NCBI GenBank assembly: GCA_947383275.1
Contig: CANDCW010000018.1
Span: 1-40,733 of the forward strand
Length of the DNA stretch: 40,733 bases
From: an uncultured Bacillota bacterium
GTDB taxonomy: Bacteria; Bacillota; Clostridia; Oscillospirales; Oscillospiraceae
Direction of reading: 5' to 3'
Each line of letters opens with the position of its first letter. Within the stretch, counting starts at the first letter, position 1. Below, piece after piece: positions 8,350-16,236 of this stretch. Position numbers and translations under genes: made by a program. Below the pieces are notes generated by a model, which was not told the DNA's origin, searched no databases, and saw only the letters and a program-made list of their open reading frames with translations.

Positions 8350-8383
8350 AAACCGCCGTTTTCACCCGAAAACGGCGGTTTTT
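8350..8383 (+). terminator. Terminator after the tRNA pair
   Basis: A 14-pair inverted repeat (AAACCGCCGTTTTC and its complement) with a four-base loop, followed by T residues, starts three bases after the fMet CCA. Confidence 0.9.
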
Positions 8384-8413
8384 CCTTTGAAAAAGTTGCG
8401 GATTTTTTCTTGT

Positions 8414-8496
8414 GATGCTTATTGATGTCTATCCGATGCTTATTTTTATTTTTTATCTGGGACGCTGATGTTAATCCCGAGCTTCCGCTGCTTATT
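8414..8496. repeat. Short direct repeats, possible recombinase arm sites
   Basis: GATGCTTATT occurs at 8414-8423 and 8435-8444, and the variant GCTGCTTATT at 8487-8496. The last two extend into TTT. They lie between the tRNA terminator and the recombinase stop codon, where arm-type or excisionase binding sites are often found in integrative elements. Confidence 0.45.
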
Positions 8497-8498
8497 TT

Positions 8499-9752
8499 TC
8501 AGCGTTCCCACCCTCGGCTTGCCGCCCCGGACCTTGTGTTTGCGGGCGGCGTTCTTCTTGTCCCGGAGTACAGCTCCCCCAGCTTGCCGATGCTGGCCTT
8601 CTTGTGGTCGTCCAGGGCGTGGCCGTATTTGTCCAAGGTAATGGAAGGGTTTGCGTGCCCCAGCAGCCGGGAGAGGGTCACCACGTCCATCCCCTGCTCC
8701 AGGGACCTGGTGGCGAAGGTGTGTCTCAGCGCATGAAAATTTGCGTCCGGGATACCGGCCTGCCTTACGCACCGCTTGAATAAATCCTGGTAGGTACGGG
8801 GCTCGTAGGGCTGGCCGTTCTCCTGGCAGAACACATAGCCGTCCGGGTTGTAGCCGGGATACTGCCTGGCGATGGAGTCCTGGATGGCCTTGTAGCTCTC
8901 CAGATCGTGGAACAGGTCGTCCAGCAGGTAGACCGTCCGTCTGGAGTTCTCCGTCTTAGTGGTGGCCACCGTCCTGACGCTGGTGGCGGCCTCAATGGAG
9001 GAGTCATAGTTGGGCAGACGGTTTCTGGTCTCGCAGACCTGGAACACCTGGTGCTCCATGCTGACGTTCTCCCACCGCAGGCCGCACAGCTCTCCCAGCC
9101 GCAGGCCGGTAAACAAGTCGAAGATAATACCGAAGGCGGCGGGCTCCGGGGCCAGCCGCGCCGCCATAATCAGCCGTTCCTGCTCCTCCCGGTCCAGCAC
9201 CCGCATCTCCTGCCGCTGATTTTTCGGCAGCCGGACGCCCTCCACCACATTACCCTGCATCAGCCTGTTTTTCACCGCCTGATCCAGAGCCAGGTGCAGC
9301 ATGTTGCGCATGTTGGTCAGCGTCTTGGGGGCAAGGCCGCCGTCTACCTTCAGATTGCCGCTTTTGCCCCGCTCGTTGAAAAAACGCTGGAGATCGTCGG
9401 TCGTCAGGGTGTTCAAGTACAGCCCGCCGATCTGGGGCTTGATGTGGGCCCGGATGTAGAGCTCATAGCTGCCGTAGGTGGACAGCTTGATTGTGGGCCG
9501 GGCGTAGTCCTCCAACCAGCGGTCCATCCACTCCCCCAGGGTCATAACTGTGGCTGCTCGGCTCTGGGGCTGCCCCGCAAAGGCCGCCGGGGCTTCCGGG
9601 ATGGCGGCGGAAAGCGCGTCCATAAACGCCTTGGCATCAGATTTGCGTCTAAACCGCTTTGTCCTGCGCTGGCCGTCCACCTTGTACTGGCACACCCAGC
9701 TCTTGTCTGAGGCTTGGTAGAGGCTGCCCTCTCCTTTTGACCGTCTTGCCAT
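8499..9752 (-). CDS. int: Tyrosine recombinase / integrase
   Basis: A 417-residue site-specific recombinase of the lambda/Tn916 integrase type, which cuts and rejoins DNA through a covalent 3'-phosphotyrosine. It has an N-terminal arm-binding region (about 1-60), a SAM-like core-binding domain (about 68-175), and a catalytic domain with all key residues: Arg218 in TGLRLGEL, a likely Lys266, His340-x-x-Arg343 in HALRHTFATR, His366 in LLGHANP and nucleophile Tyr376. It reads toward the tRNA-fMet gene and lies two bases downstream of the excisionase-like gene, the usual xis-int order of conjugative elements. The C-terminal 25 residues after the catalytic domain are low-complexity. It appears intact. 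Confidence 0.95.
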   Translation of the reverse strand: MARRSKGEGSLYQASDKSWVCQYKVDGQRRTKRFRRKSDAKAFMDALSAAIPEAPAAFAGQPQSRAATVMTLGEWMDRWLEDYARPTIKLSTYGSYELYIRAHIKPQIGGLYLNTLTTDDLQRFFNERGKSGNLKVDGGLAPKTLTNMRNMLHLALDQAVKNRLMQGNVVEGVRLPKNQRQEMRVLDREEQERLIMAARLAPEPAAFGIIFDLFTGLRLGELCGLRWENVSMEHQVFQVCETRNRLPNYDSSIEAATSVRTVATTKTENSRRTVYLLDDLFHDLESYKAIQDSIARQYPGYNPDGYVFCQENGQPYEPRTYQDLFKRCVRQAGIPDANFHALRHTFATRSLEQGMDVVTLSRLLGHANPSITLDKYGHALDDHKKASIGKLGELYSGTRRTPPANTRSGAASRGWER

Positions 9753-9754
9753 CT

Positions 9755-9988
9755 TTATGCCACCCCCACCATGTTCAGATCAACGCCCATCTGCTGGTCA
9801 AACCAGCGCTTCAGATGCTCCCGAGAAATGATGATGCGCCGCCCCAGGCGGATGCAGGGGATACGGCCCTGGTCCGCCATCCGGTACAGTGTCGCTCTGG
9901 ATACCGGAAGCACCTTTGACAGGTCGCCGGGTGAGCAGAACTCGGGCAGGCTGTCCAACGTATCAGTCGTTTGGTAATCAGTCCTCAT
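9755..9988 (-). CDS. xis: Excisionase-like HTH protein
   Basis: A 77-residue MerR/excisionase-type helix-turn-helix protein: SPGDLSKVLPVSRATLYRMA followed by the wing RIPCIRLGRRIIISREHLKRWF. Proteins of this kind bind bent arm sites to direct excision, or repress. AGGGAG precedes the ATG with normal spacing. It is almost contiguous with int, with two bases between, so both are cotranscribed. No separate promoter is obvious between it and the upstream terminator at 10008-10044. Confidence 0.85.
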   Translation of the reverse strand: MRTDYQTTDTLDSLPEFCSPGDLSKVLPVSRATLYRMADQGRIPCIRLGRRIIISREHLKRWFDQQMGVDLNMVGVA

Positions 9989-10007
9989 TGTATTTTCTCC
10001 CTATCAT

Positions 10008-10044
10008 AAAACCCCAGCTCCCTTGATCGGAGAGCTGGGGTTTT
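10008..10044 (-). terminator. Terminator after the phosphoesterase gene
   Basis: AAAACCCCAGCTC and GAGCTGGGGTTTT form a 13-pair stem that can terminate on either strand. It separates the phosphoesterase gene from xis-int. Confidence 0.88.
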
Positions 10045-10056
10045 CATGCCTGTTAT

Positions 10057-10806
10057 TTATATGTCCAGTTTTACAATTTTTTCGTAGAGCATTTTAAACT
10101 GCTCGTCTATGTCCATATCCGCGTGGTAGTGTCCAAAAAACCAGGTTTGAAACCGGCACCTCTGACGTACCTCCTCCAGGAAATCGGTCAGCTTGTCCCT
10201 CTGGAAAAGGCCGCCGCTGAATACATCCTGTACGCTGGAAGGACAGCAGTGAGTGATGATGTAGTCCACCTCCCACCCCGCTCTGTCCAGACTGTCTCTG
10301 GCGGTCTGGTACTCCTCCTCACTGGGCAGCTCCTCCTTCCACCAGGAGAGGTGATTTACCCGGTACATTGCCTCTCTGGCATCCAGCGTCCGCTGTTTCA
10401 GCCGGAATAGAGGATCGTCCGGTTCCAGGATGCCGTCCTGGATGTCGTGGCTGCTGGCTCCGCCCATGGTAAGGAAGCGTTTCCCGCACAGGTTGAAAAC
10501 CTGCCCGCGCTCCAGCAGGATCACAGAGGGACGAATGCGCCTGATAGCTCCACCCCGCCACTGTTCCAGCGGATACGTCTGTAAGGCGTCATAGTTTTCA
10601 TGGTTGCCGGTGACAAAGGCCGTGGTGAATGGCCGGCTTTCCAGCCAGTCCAGCTTTTCGTCATCCCGCTCGTCGCCATACCAAACGCCGCCGAAGTCGC
10701 CGCAGGCCAGCAGGATATCTTCTTTGGATAGGGTTTCTTGTTCCCGGAACTGCTTTGGCGACAGCCGCTGGAAATCCCCGTGGAGATCCCCTGTCAGGTA
10801 AATCAT
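10057..10806 (-). CDS. Calcineurin-like metallophosphoesterase
   Basis: A 249-residue protein with the complete metallophosphoesterase metal-site series: GDLHGD near the N-terminus, GDFGG, GNHE, a THCCP histidine and a final GHYHAD. The family hydrolyses phosphomono- or diesters with two bound metal ions; the substrate here cannot be inferred. I chose the ATG at 10806, where GGAAGGGAG precedes it and the first beta strand (MIYLTGDLHG) begins, over an in-frame upstream start. A small inverted repeat (GTTGGC/GCCAAC, 10832-10846) lies in the leader. Its position between the helicase gene and xis suggests an accessory function of the mobile element. Confidence 0.85.
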   Translation of the reverse strand: MIYLTGDLHGDFQRLSPKQFREQETLSKEDILLACGDFGGVWYGDERDDEKLDWLESRPFTTAFVTGNHENYDALQTYPLEQWRGGAIRRIRPSVILLERGQVFNLCGKRFLTMGGASSHDIQDGILEPDDPLFRLKQRTLDAREAMYRVNHLSWWKEELPSEEEYQTARDSLDRAGWEVDYIITHCCPSSVQDVFSGGLFQRDKLTDFLEEVRQRCRFQTWFFGHYHADMDIDEQFKMLYEKIVKLDI

Positions 10807-10900
10807 AATACTTCGCTCCCTTCCTGATTTTGTTGGCACCGCCAACACTACCATACCTCAGAGAGAAAATCTATCACGATTCCCGCACAGCGTTCCTCCG

Positions 10901-12832
10901 CTATGCGCAGCCCTCCAGGAAGTAGCCGTCCGGTTTGACCCTGTTGATGAACGACTCCACCTCTTGCGGGTCGGAGGTGATCCGCATCTCCGGTAGGGCG
11001 TCCAACACATCCTGGAAGTAGCGTTGATCCTCAGCGGCCCGCTCGTCCAAGATGGCCACCACGCAGGTATCCGTCTCAGTGCGGATGGCTCTGCCGAAGC
11101 CCTGCTTCAGCTTGATCTGCATCTCAGGCACTACCACAGCCCGGATAAAGGCATGGAGGGTGGGGTATTGCTCCCGCTCTTTTTCTTTCACAGCGTCCGG
11201 TCTGGCAAAAGGCAGACGGGGGATCACCAGTAGGGACACGCAGTCGCCTGGAAAGTCGAAGCCCTCCCAGGCTGCGCCGGTGGCCAGCAGGACGCTCCCA
11301 GGCTTGGCCTTGAAGTGCTCCGTGGTGTGGGCCGGGTTGCGGCCCAGGATGAAGAGCGGCCAGTCCAGTTCCCTCCGTGTCAGCCGCTCTTTTACGGCGG
11401 ACATGGCGGCGTAGGAGGTGAACAGCACCAGAGCGTGGCCCCAGGCGGCCTCCAGCAGGACAGCCACCTCCTCCGCCAATAAATCGTAGTACCCCCTGTC
11501 CTTTTGCCTGGGCGGGAACTCGGGCAGGTAGAGCAAACAGTTTTTCTGGTAGTCGAAGGGCGAAAGAGAGACAGACTCTGTCACTCGCTCATCCGCCAGC
11601 AGGCCCGTTTCCTCCTTGAAGCGGCGGAAATCTGTCCCCACGGCCAGGGTGCCGGAGGTGAGGATCATAGGCCGGTCCTGACTCCACAGGGTGCCGCGGA
11701 GCTGGGCAGTCAGGTCGGAGACGGTGGAGCAGAGCATGGTGCCGCCCCGCTTATCCTCCGCCGTGTAGAAGACCATATCGGGCCAGCTGCCGTTGAACAT
11801 CGCTGTAGAGGCGAATACCCTCGCCAGGGCTTTCCGGGTGGGTGGGGTAAGCAATCCGTAGAGCTGCCGGCCTATCACGGCCATGGTCCGCTCTGGGCCG
11901 GTGAGCAGGCGGGCAAACTGGTCGAAGGGCCTGTCCTCAATGAAGGGCAGAGCCATCTTCTTGAGCAAAGGTCCGGCCATATCTGCCAGCGATTCCGACG
12001 CCAGCAGGTATTTTTCCTGCCGCAGGCTGCGGATCAGGGACTGGATGTCGCTGGCCTCCAGGGTGGTGCCGAACATCTGCCGGGCCGCCTCGGGCAGTTT
12101 GTGGGCCTCGTCTATGATGACAGCGCAGCTGTCAGGCAGGATGGGCTGGCGGCCAGTGTTTCGGTGGATGGCGTCGGCCAGCAGAAGGTTGTGGTTGCAG
12201 ATTTGAAAGGCGAATTGCGCCGAGCCGCAGTGATCTAAAAAAGCGCGGTACCGGCAGCTGTCCCGCTGGCAGTCACAGACCGGGGGGACGCAGACGCGCG
12301 CCCGGTCGTAACCGCTGAGGTGGACGGCTTCGTCGGCGTCTAGCCACTCCCGCAGGGAGAGCAGGGCCTCTGCCGCTGCCTGGTTCTTTTTCTTCAGATC
12401 AACTTGGGCCAGCCTCCGTTCCAACCGTTCGTCGCAGACATAGTGGGACTTGCCCTTACGGATCACCGCCCGGAGGGGACTGGTAATCATCCTATCCGCC
12501 ATGAGAACAGCGGATAGAAGTGGCAGGTACTCTCTTTGGATTGCGTTCTGGAGGGCAATGCTGGAGGTGGAGGCGAGGATGGGACTCATGTCCAGCCCAC
12601 TGTCAGCGCGGAGGCGGCGGAACACCGTCCCGGCCACCAGGTAGGCGTAAGTCTTGCCGATCCCCGTCCCGGCGTCGCACAGGGCGATGGAGCTGTCCAG
12701 CATGGCGTCCAGCATCCGGTGGCTCAGAGTTACTTGCTCAGGCCGCTCCGCCATACCTTGGGCAGGGAGCAGATCCTTGAAAATGTGGTCAATGTCACTG
12801 TGCGCGTTTTGCCTGTTTTCTGATGTAATCAT
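10901..12832 (-). CDS. DinG/XPD-family ATP-dependent DNA helicase
   Basis: A 643-residue superfamily 2 helicase. Walker A is AGTGIGKT (about 54-61), and the DEAH box is IIDEAHKLPEAA (about 239-250). Motif V/VI regions are ATGAAWEGFDFPGD and QGFGRAIRTETD. Between motifs I and II lie Cys133, Cys181, Cys186/188 and Cys193, the pattern of an iron-sulfur cluster domain as in DinG and XPD. Such enzymes unwind 5'-3' at forks, R-loops or D-loops. DinG-like genes are also found in mobile elements and type IV CRISPR loci, but no CRISPR gene is present here. The ATG at 12832 is preferred; an in-frame extension reaches 12997 without family similarity. Confidence 0.88.
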   Translation of the reverse strand: MITSENRQNAHSDIDHIFKDLLPAQGMAERPEQVTLSHRMLDAMLDSSIALCDAGTGIGKTYAYLVAGTVFRRLRADSGLDMSPILASTSSIALQNAIQREYLPLLSAVLMADRMITSPLRAVIRKGKSHYVCDERLERRLAQVDLKKKNQAAAEALLSLREWLDADEAVHLSGYDRARVCVPPVCDCQRDSCRYRAFLDHCGSAQFAFQICNHNLLLADAIHRNTGRQPILPDSCAVIIDEAHKLPEAARQMFGTTLEASDIQSLIRSLRQEKYLLASESLADMAGPLLKKMALPFIEDRPFDQFARLLTGPERTMAVIGRQLYGLLTPPTRKALARVFASTAMFNGSWPDMVFYTAEDKRGGTMLCSTVSDLTAQLRGTLWSQDRPMILTSGTLAVGTDFRRFKEETGLLADERVTESVSLSPFDYQKNCLLYLPEFPPRQKDRGYYDLLAEEVAVLLEAAWGHALVLFTSYAAMSAVKERLTRRELDWPLFILGRNPAHTTEHFKAKPGSVLLATGAAWEGFDFPGDCVSLLVIPRLPFARPDAVKEKEREQYPTLHAFIRAVVVPEMQIKLKQGFGRAIRTETDTCVVAILDERAAEDQRYFQDVLDALPEMRITSDPQEVESFINRVKPDGYFLEGCA

Positions 12833-13347
12833 GATGATTTCCCCAATCACATAGGTTTGATGCGATTTCTTTTCCTCATCACATTTGCGGCTCGCACCCC
12901 TGATGAGATTGGGAACAGTACGGGTCAGGTCTGGCAAGACCTGCGCGGGCGTATACCAGGGGTCTCTGCTGCTTTCAACCCCAGGGCAGCCCCACACGCC
13001 TGGTTCTCAGGCCGTGCGAAGGTGTCTCATTGTGTACCTGGACAGGGTCAACGCTGGCGGCCATGCCAAAGACCGCCCCCGCAGGTGGCATTCTCGCTCG
13101 GTCGGAGCCCTGCGGCCCGTTTCGATAGGGCCGCAGGGAACGGCGCAAAATTTTGAGGAGTGTGCCGTGTTCTCCGACGTCTTGGCGTGCGCTGTGGGAC
13201 GCTCGTCTGTCCGGGTGGTTACCCGTACTGCTGGTATAAAATTATCAATGTTCATAGCCTTGATGGCTGTATCTTGATTGTAAAAGATGTTAATCAGTTT
13301 GTATGTAAAGTATTAGGCACTTTTGTGACCTATCGGTTCACACTTTT
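12833..13347. other. 515-bp region without a convincing gene, two strong hairpins
   Basis: An 11-pair perfect inverted repeat, CCCTGCGGCCC (13108-13118) with its complement at 13128-13138, and a seven-pair hairpin CAGGTCT-ggca-AGACCTG (12926-12943) are visible. GC content drops sharply after about 13230. Candidate uses are a structured leader for the helicase gene, a small RNA, or an element origin or transfer sequence; none can be assigned. A short minus-strand frame (13007-13255) lacks a clear ribosome site and recognisable domain. Confidence 0.4.
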
Positions 13348-13656
13348 TCAAAAAGAATTACTGAATTGTTCCAAATGTGCAACCAACTCTGCTATGTCCT
13401 TTTTTATTCGGGCCTTGCCTGTGTCATTCAGCAGATTATCAGAACATTTTCCAAGGATAAGATAATCGAGAGAAACATGAAACAAGCCTGCAAGCTGGAT
13501 AAACAAATCGATAGAGCACCCCCTTTTTCCTGCTTCAATACGATTGTAAAAACTCCTATTGATATTTAATATCGATGCCACCTTTTCCTGGGTGAGTTCG
13601 CTTTCCATGCGAAGCTGACGGATACGCAATCCACTTTTTTCTATATCATAAAACAT
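13348..13656 (-). CDS. XRE-family transcriptional regulator
   Basis: A 102-residue Cro/CI-type regulator: the HTH spans about residues 9-63 (IRQLRMESELTQEKVASIL, NINRSFYNRIEAGKR, then FHVSLDYLILG), followed by a short C-terminal helix. The ATG at 13656 follows TTGGAGATT with good spacing; an upstream TTG in frame overlaps that ribosome site and is less likely. A perfect GCTTATATAAGC palindrome lies about 50 bases upstream and may be its own operator. It is placed as a control gene of the mobile element or of the neighbouring sugar locus; which is unknown. Codon use is AT-richer than in neighbours. Confidence 0.83.
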   Translation of the reverse strand: MFYDIEKSGLRIRQLRMESELTQEKVASILNINRSFYNRIEAGKRGCSIDLFIQLAGLFHVSLDYLILGKCSDNLLNDTGKARIKKDIAELVAHLEQFSNSF

Positions 13657-13707
13657 ATTTGTAATCTCCAATCATCAGTTTTTTGACTTTAGAGATCACG
13701 GATATTT

Positions 13708-13719
13708 GCTTATATAAGC
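13708..13719. promoter_or_regulatory. Perfect palindrome upstream of the XRE gene
   Basis: GCTTATATAAGC is a 12-bp perfect palindrome in the putative promoter region. It shares the TTATATAA core with the palindromes at 28416 and 36325, although so AT-rich a core can recur by chance. Confidence 0.4.
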
Positions 13720-13775
13720 TTGCCAGTTACATAAGTGTAGAACTAGGAATAAATTTTTACAGCTTTCGACAAAAA

Positions 13776-13814
13776 TAGAAAAAAGGCAGTACAGCTTGTT
13801 AGCCGTACTGCCTT
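13776..13814 (-). terminator. Terminator-like hairpin upstream of the XRE gene
   Basis: AAGGCAGTAC (13783-13792) and GTACTGCCTT (13805-13814) form a ten-pair stem followed on the minus strand by TTTT. It lies between the sugar locus and the XRE gene and would stop read-through from ptsI. The stretch 13815-14080 shows no gene. Confidence 0.65.
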
Positions 13815-14080
13815 GAGAAAATCTTTTTTTATGTTGAATTGTAGTACATCTTGTCAGATAGATAATGGAGAGATGTTCATATTGGACATATTGGAAATCT
13901 CCCCATATATATAAAGTTTTAGTTGGAGTCATGTTTATTTATGTATCTACATATTACTCCAGTGTTTAACTTTTACTTTGTTTAAAACGGTGATTGTTGT
14001 TCAATAAATATCTGCCTTTGACCAATTAGAATGATTTTCCCCTAATAGCTCTGCAAACAACAAATAACTAGAATTTTAAC

Positions 14081-14221
14081 TATAGCAATCGTCAAAAATG
14101 ATAACACTGAGACAAAAGCAGAGCCCTTGCCCTACATAGGGTAGTGTTTCATGTGTAGGGCAGGGGGCTCTGCCCCTGCCCTTATTATTGGGCAATGCCC
14201 GCAATTTGGAGTGTTGCTATA
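14081..14221. mobile_element. Possible MITE or complex terminator after ptsI
   Basis: The 141-bp segment is bounded by inverted TATAGCAA (14081-14088) and TTGCTATA (14214-14221). Inside are two mutually exclusive hairpins: a long one, with GCAGAGCCC...GGGCTCTGC arms across 14118-14173, and GGGCAGGGG/CCCCTGCCC across 14157-14181. No coding capacity. It abuts the ptsI stop codon and on the minus strand its long hairpin is followed by TTTT, so it can act as the operon terminator. The terminal TA-containing inverted repeats suggest a non-autonomous mini-transposon, but I cannot prove a target duplication. Confidence 0.45.
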
Positions 14222-14222
14222 A

Positions 14223-15878
14223 TCAACATTCCAAACGTTCTAAAGTACAAGTTTTAGCAATGGAACTGCGCAGTTTTGCCCGAAGAGGCAATACGGAAGA
14301 AGGCGAAACAGACAGTTCATCAATACCAATTGCCAAGAAAGTTTCCAGAAGTTCCAGATCAGCTCCCAGTTCACCACAAATCCCGATCCATATACCAGCT
14401 TTGTGGGCGGCGTCGGCAGTCATCTTCAATGCGCGAAGAACAGCGGGATGGTGCGGGTCAAAGAATTTTCCCAAGTCATTGGCCTGACGGTCACAAGCCA
14501 GAGTGTACTGTGTCAAATCATTAGTGCCCACAGAGAAGAAGTCAACTTCTTTCGCCAATTCTTCCGCCACCAGCACAGAAGCCGGGGTTTCGATCATAAT
14601 ACCAATCTCGGTGTCCTGCCGGTAAGGGATGCCCTCTTTGTCCAACTCAGCCATGACCTTTTGGCAGGCCCGCTTGCACTCCTTTACCTCCCACACGGAG
14701 GTGATCATAGGAAACATGATAGCGACTTTTCCGTAAGCGGATGCCCGATACAAGGCCCGTAGCTGAGTACGGAAGACCTCGGGTCGGTTTAGGCATATGC
14801 GGATAGCTCGGACTCCCAGGGCGGGATTTTCCTCTTTCTGGAGCTCAAAATAGTCTACCTGCTTATCCGCGCCAATATCCAGAGTGCGAATGACCACCCG
14901 TTTGCCTCCCATGGATGCGGCAACATTTTTGTAAGCTTGAAATTGATCTTCTTCAGAAGGATAATCACTGGCAGCCAGATATAAAAATTCGGATCGGAAC
15001 AGACCGATGCCTTGGCCGTCGTTAGATTGAACAGCATGTACGTCTTCAGGGGAACCAATGTTGCAATAGACCATCATCTCCCGGCCATCCAACGTGACAT
15101 CCGGCTGACCCTTCATAGTTTCCATCAGTTCTTGCATTTCCTGCTGGCTGTCCAATTTGGCCTGGAAGGTCCCAAGAGTAAGATCGTCCGGTTCGATAGC
15201 GGCTTGACCGGTTTCTCCGTCTATGTAAATCTCCCGTCCATTGTATTCAGGCCTCAACGCTTCCCCCAGGCCGCAGATGGCGGGGATTCCCATAGTCCGG
15301 GCTAGAATGGCTGTATGGCTGTTCCCGGAGCCTCCCTGAGTGATAAATCCCAGGATTTTACTTTTGTCCAGTTGAAGTGTCTCGGAGGGTGCCAGGTCGT
15401 CAGCAGCTAGGATAACAGGGAGCTCGGAGTTAATACCGCCTTCGGTAATTCCCATCAAATTATTGAGAATACGCCGGGTCACATCTTTAATGTCGGCGGC
15501 TCGGGCCTGCATATAGGGATCGTCCATAGCGGCCAGCATAGCGGAAAACTCCTCCCCGGCAATTTCTACAGCCCGCTCAGCAATACAGCCCCGCTCCTCC
15601 AGCGCAGTAAGCATACATTCCACATAGTCGTCATCCTCCACAAACATTGCGTGGGTTTCAAAAAGAATAGCGGTTTCATCTCCTGCTTCCTCGCGGGCTT
15701 TCTCCGCTAAATTGGTCAGTTGTATAATAGATTTTTCCTGGGCTTCTCCAATGCGCACTTTTTCTTCTTCGACACTGGCGGCGGGAGCGTCAGAAATCTT
15801 AGTATCGGGACGCTGAAAAAAACAGATGGGACCGCTGATAACTCCTTTGGAAACGCCTTTCCCCTGCATTAGGATCAT
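14223..15878 (-). CDS. ptsI: PTS Enzyme I (phosphoenolpyruvate-protein phosphotransferase)
   Basis: Enzyme I takes phosphate from PEP onto a histidine and passes it to HPr, starting the sugar PTS relay in the cytoplasm. The product has 551 residues, close to family size. It carries the swivelling phosphohistidine motif GGSGNSHTAILART (His188), a C-terminal TIM barrel with FSVGTNDLTQYTLACDR, and the catalytic Cys in CGELGAD. AAGGAGG precedes the first ATG. It lies 63 bp after ptsH with a hairpin between (15904-15927). Unusually, both general PTS proteins sit at the end of a specific mannose-family PTS cluster. No truncation is seen. Confidence 0.96.
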   Translation of the reverse strand: MILMQGKGVSKGVISGPICFFQRPDTKISDAPAASVEEEKVRIGEAQEKSIIQLTNLAEKAREEAGDETAILFETHAMFVEDDDYVECMLTALEERGCIAERAVEIAGEEFSAMLAAMDDPYMQARAADIKDVTRRILNNLMGITEGGINSELPVILAADDLAPSETLQLDKSKILGFITQGGSGNSHTAILARTMGIPAICGLGEALRPEYNGREIYIDGETGQAAIEPDDLTLGTFQAKLDSQQEMQELMETMKGQPDVTLDGREMMVYCNIGSPEDVHAVQSNDGQGIGLFRSEFLYLAASDYPSEEDQFQAYKNVAASMGGKRVVIRTLDIGADKQVDYFELQKEENPALGVRAIRICLNRPEVFRTQLRALYRASAYGKVAIMFPMITSVWEVKECKRACQKVMAELDKEGIPYRQDTEIGIMIETPASVLVAEELAKEVDFFSVGTNDLTQYTLACDRQANDLGKFFDPHHPAVLRALKMTADAAHKAGIWIGICGELGADLELLETFLAIGIDELSVSPSSVLPLRAKLRSSIAKTCTLERLEC

Positions 15879-15903
15879 ATCAATTCCTCCTTATAAAATT
15901 GGA

Positions 15904-15927
15904 GCGCCTGCCCATTGGGGCAGGCGC
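15904..15927 (-). promoter_or_regulatory. Intercistronic hairpin between ptsH and ptsI
   Basis: GCGCCTGCCC and GGGCAGGCGC form a ten-pair stem with a four-base loop. On the minus strand it is followed by CTCCAATTTT rather than a clean T-run, so it may attenuate ptsI or stabilise the ptsH message. Confidence 0.55.
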
Positions 15928-15941
15928 CCTTTGGGCGATGA

Positions 15942-16202
15942 TTACAGGTTTTCCTCAAAGAATTTTTGCATAGCGGCAATGGCCTCGTCCTCAGCAGGAC
16001 CTTCAGCGGCCACAGTGACCTCACAGCCTTGCTTGACCGCCAACCCCATTAGTTTCATCAGCTGGGATGCCTTCACAGTGCTCCCATCCTTGGTAATGGT
16101 AATCACGGTGTCCTTATACTCCTTAGCCAGCTTAGCCAGAAGACCGGCGGGACGGGCGTGGATGCCTAAGGGATCATGTACAGTATAGGTAAACTGTTTC
16201 AT
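15942..16202 (-). CDS. ptsH: HPr phosphocarrier protein
   Basis: HPr carries phosphate from Enzyme I to EIIA domains. The 86-residue protein has the active-site motif GIHARPAG with His15, and Ser46 in STVKASQLMKLMGL. Ser46 is the site used by HPr kinase in Firmicutes, so it could in principle take part in carbon catabolite control through CcpA and is not merely a Crh- or NPr-like variant. GAGAGGAC precedes the ATG. It is followed by ptsI. It probably serves the PTS encoded a few genes upstream, though HPr can exchange with other systems. Confidence 0.95.
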   Translation of the reverse strand: MKQFTYTVHDPLGIHARPAGLLAKLAKEYKDTVITITKDGSTVKASQLMKLMGLAVKQGCEVTVAAEGPAEDEAIAAMQKFFEENL

Positions 16203-16236
16203 ATTAAATGTCCTCTCTTTGTCTCATATTTAAGTT

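Noticed and set aside
8422..8736. Plus-strand frame opposite the recombinase C-terminus
   Set aside because: Antisense to the conserved catalytic domain of int, no ribosome site.
10901..12832. DinG-like helicase as part of a type IV CRISPR system
   Set aside because: No Csf or other Cas genes and no CRISPR array are visible nearby.
13007..13255. Minus-strand 82-residue frame
   Set aside because: Weak ribosome site, no domain, and it spans a strong hairpin; kept only as part of the non-coding region description.
13696..13932. Minus-strand 78-residue frame
   Set aside because: No ribosome site, odd composition, and a terminator hairpin lies inside it.
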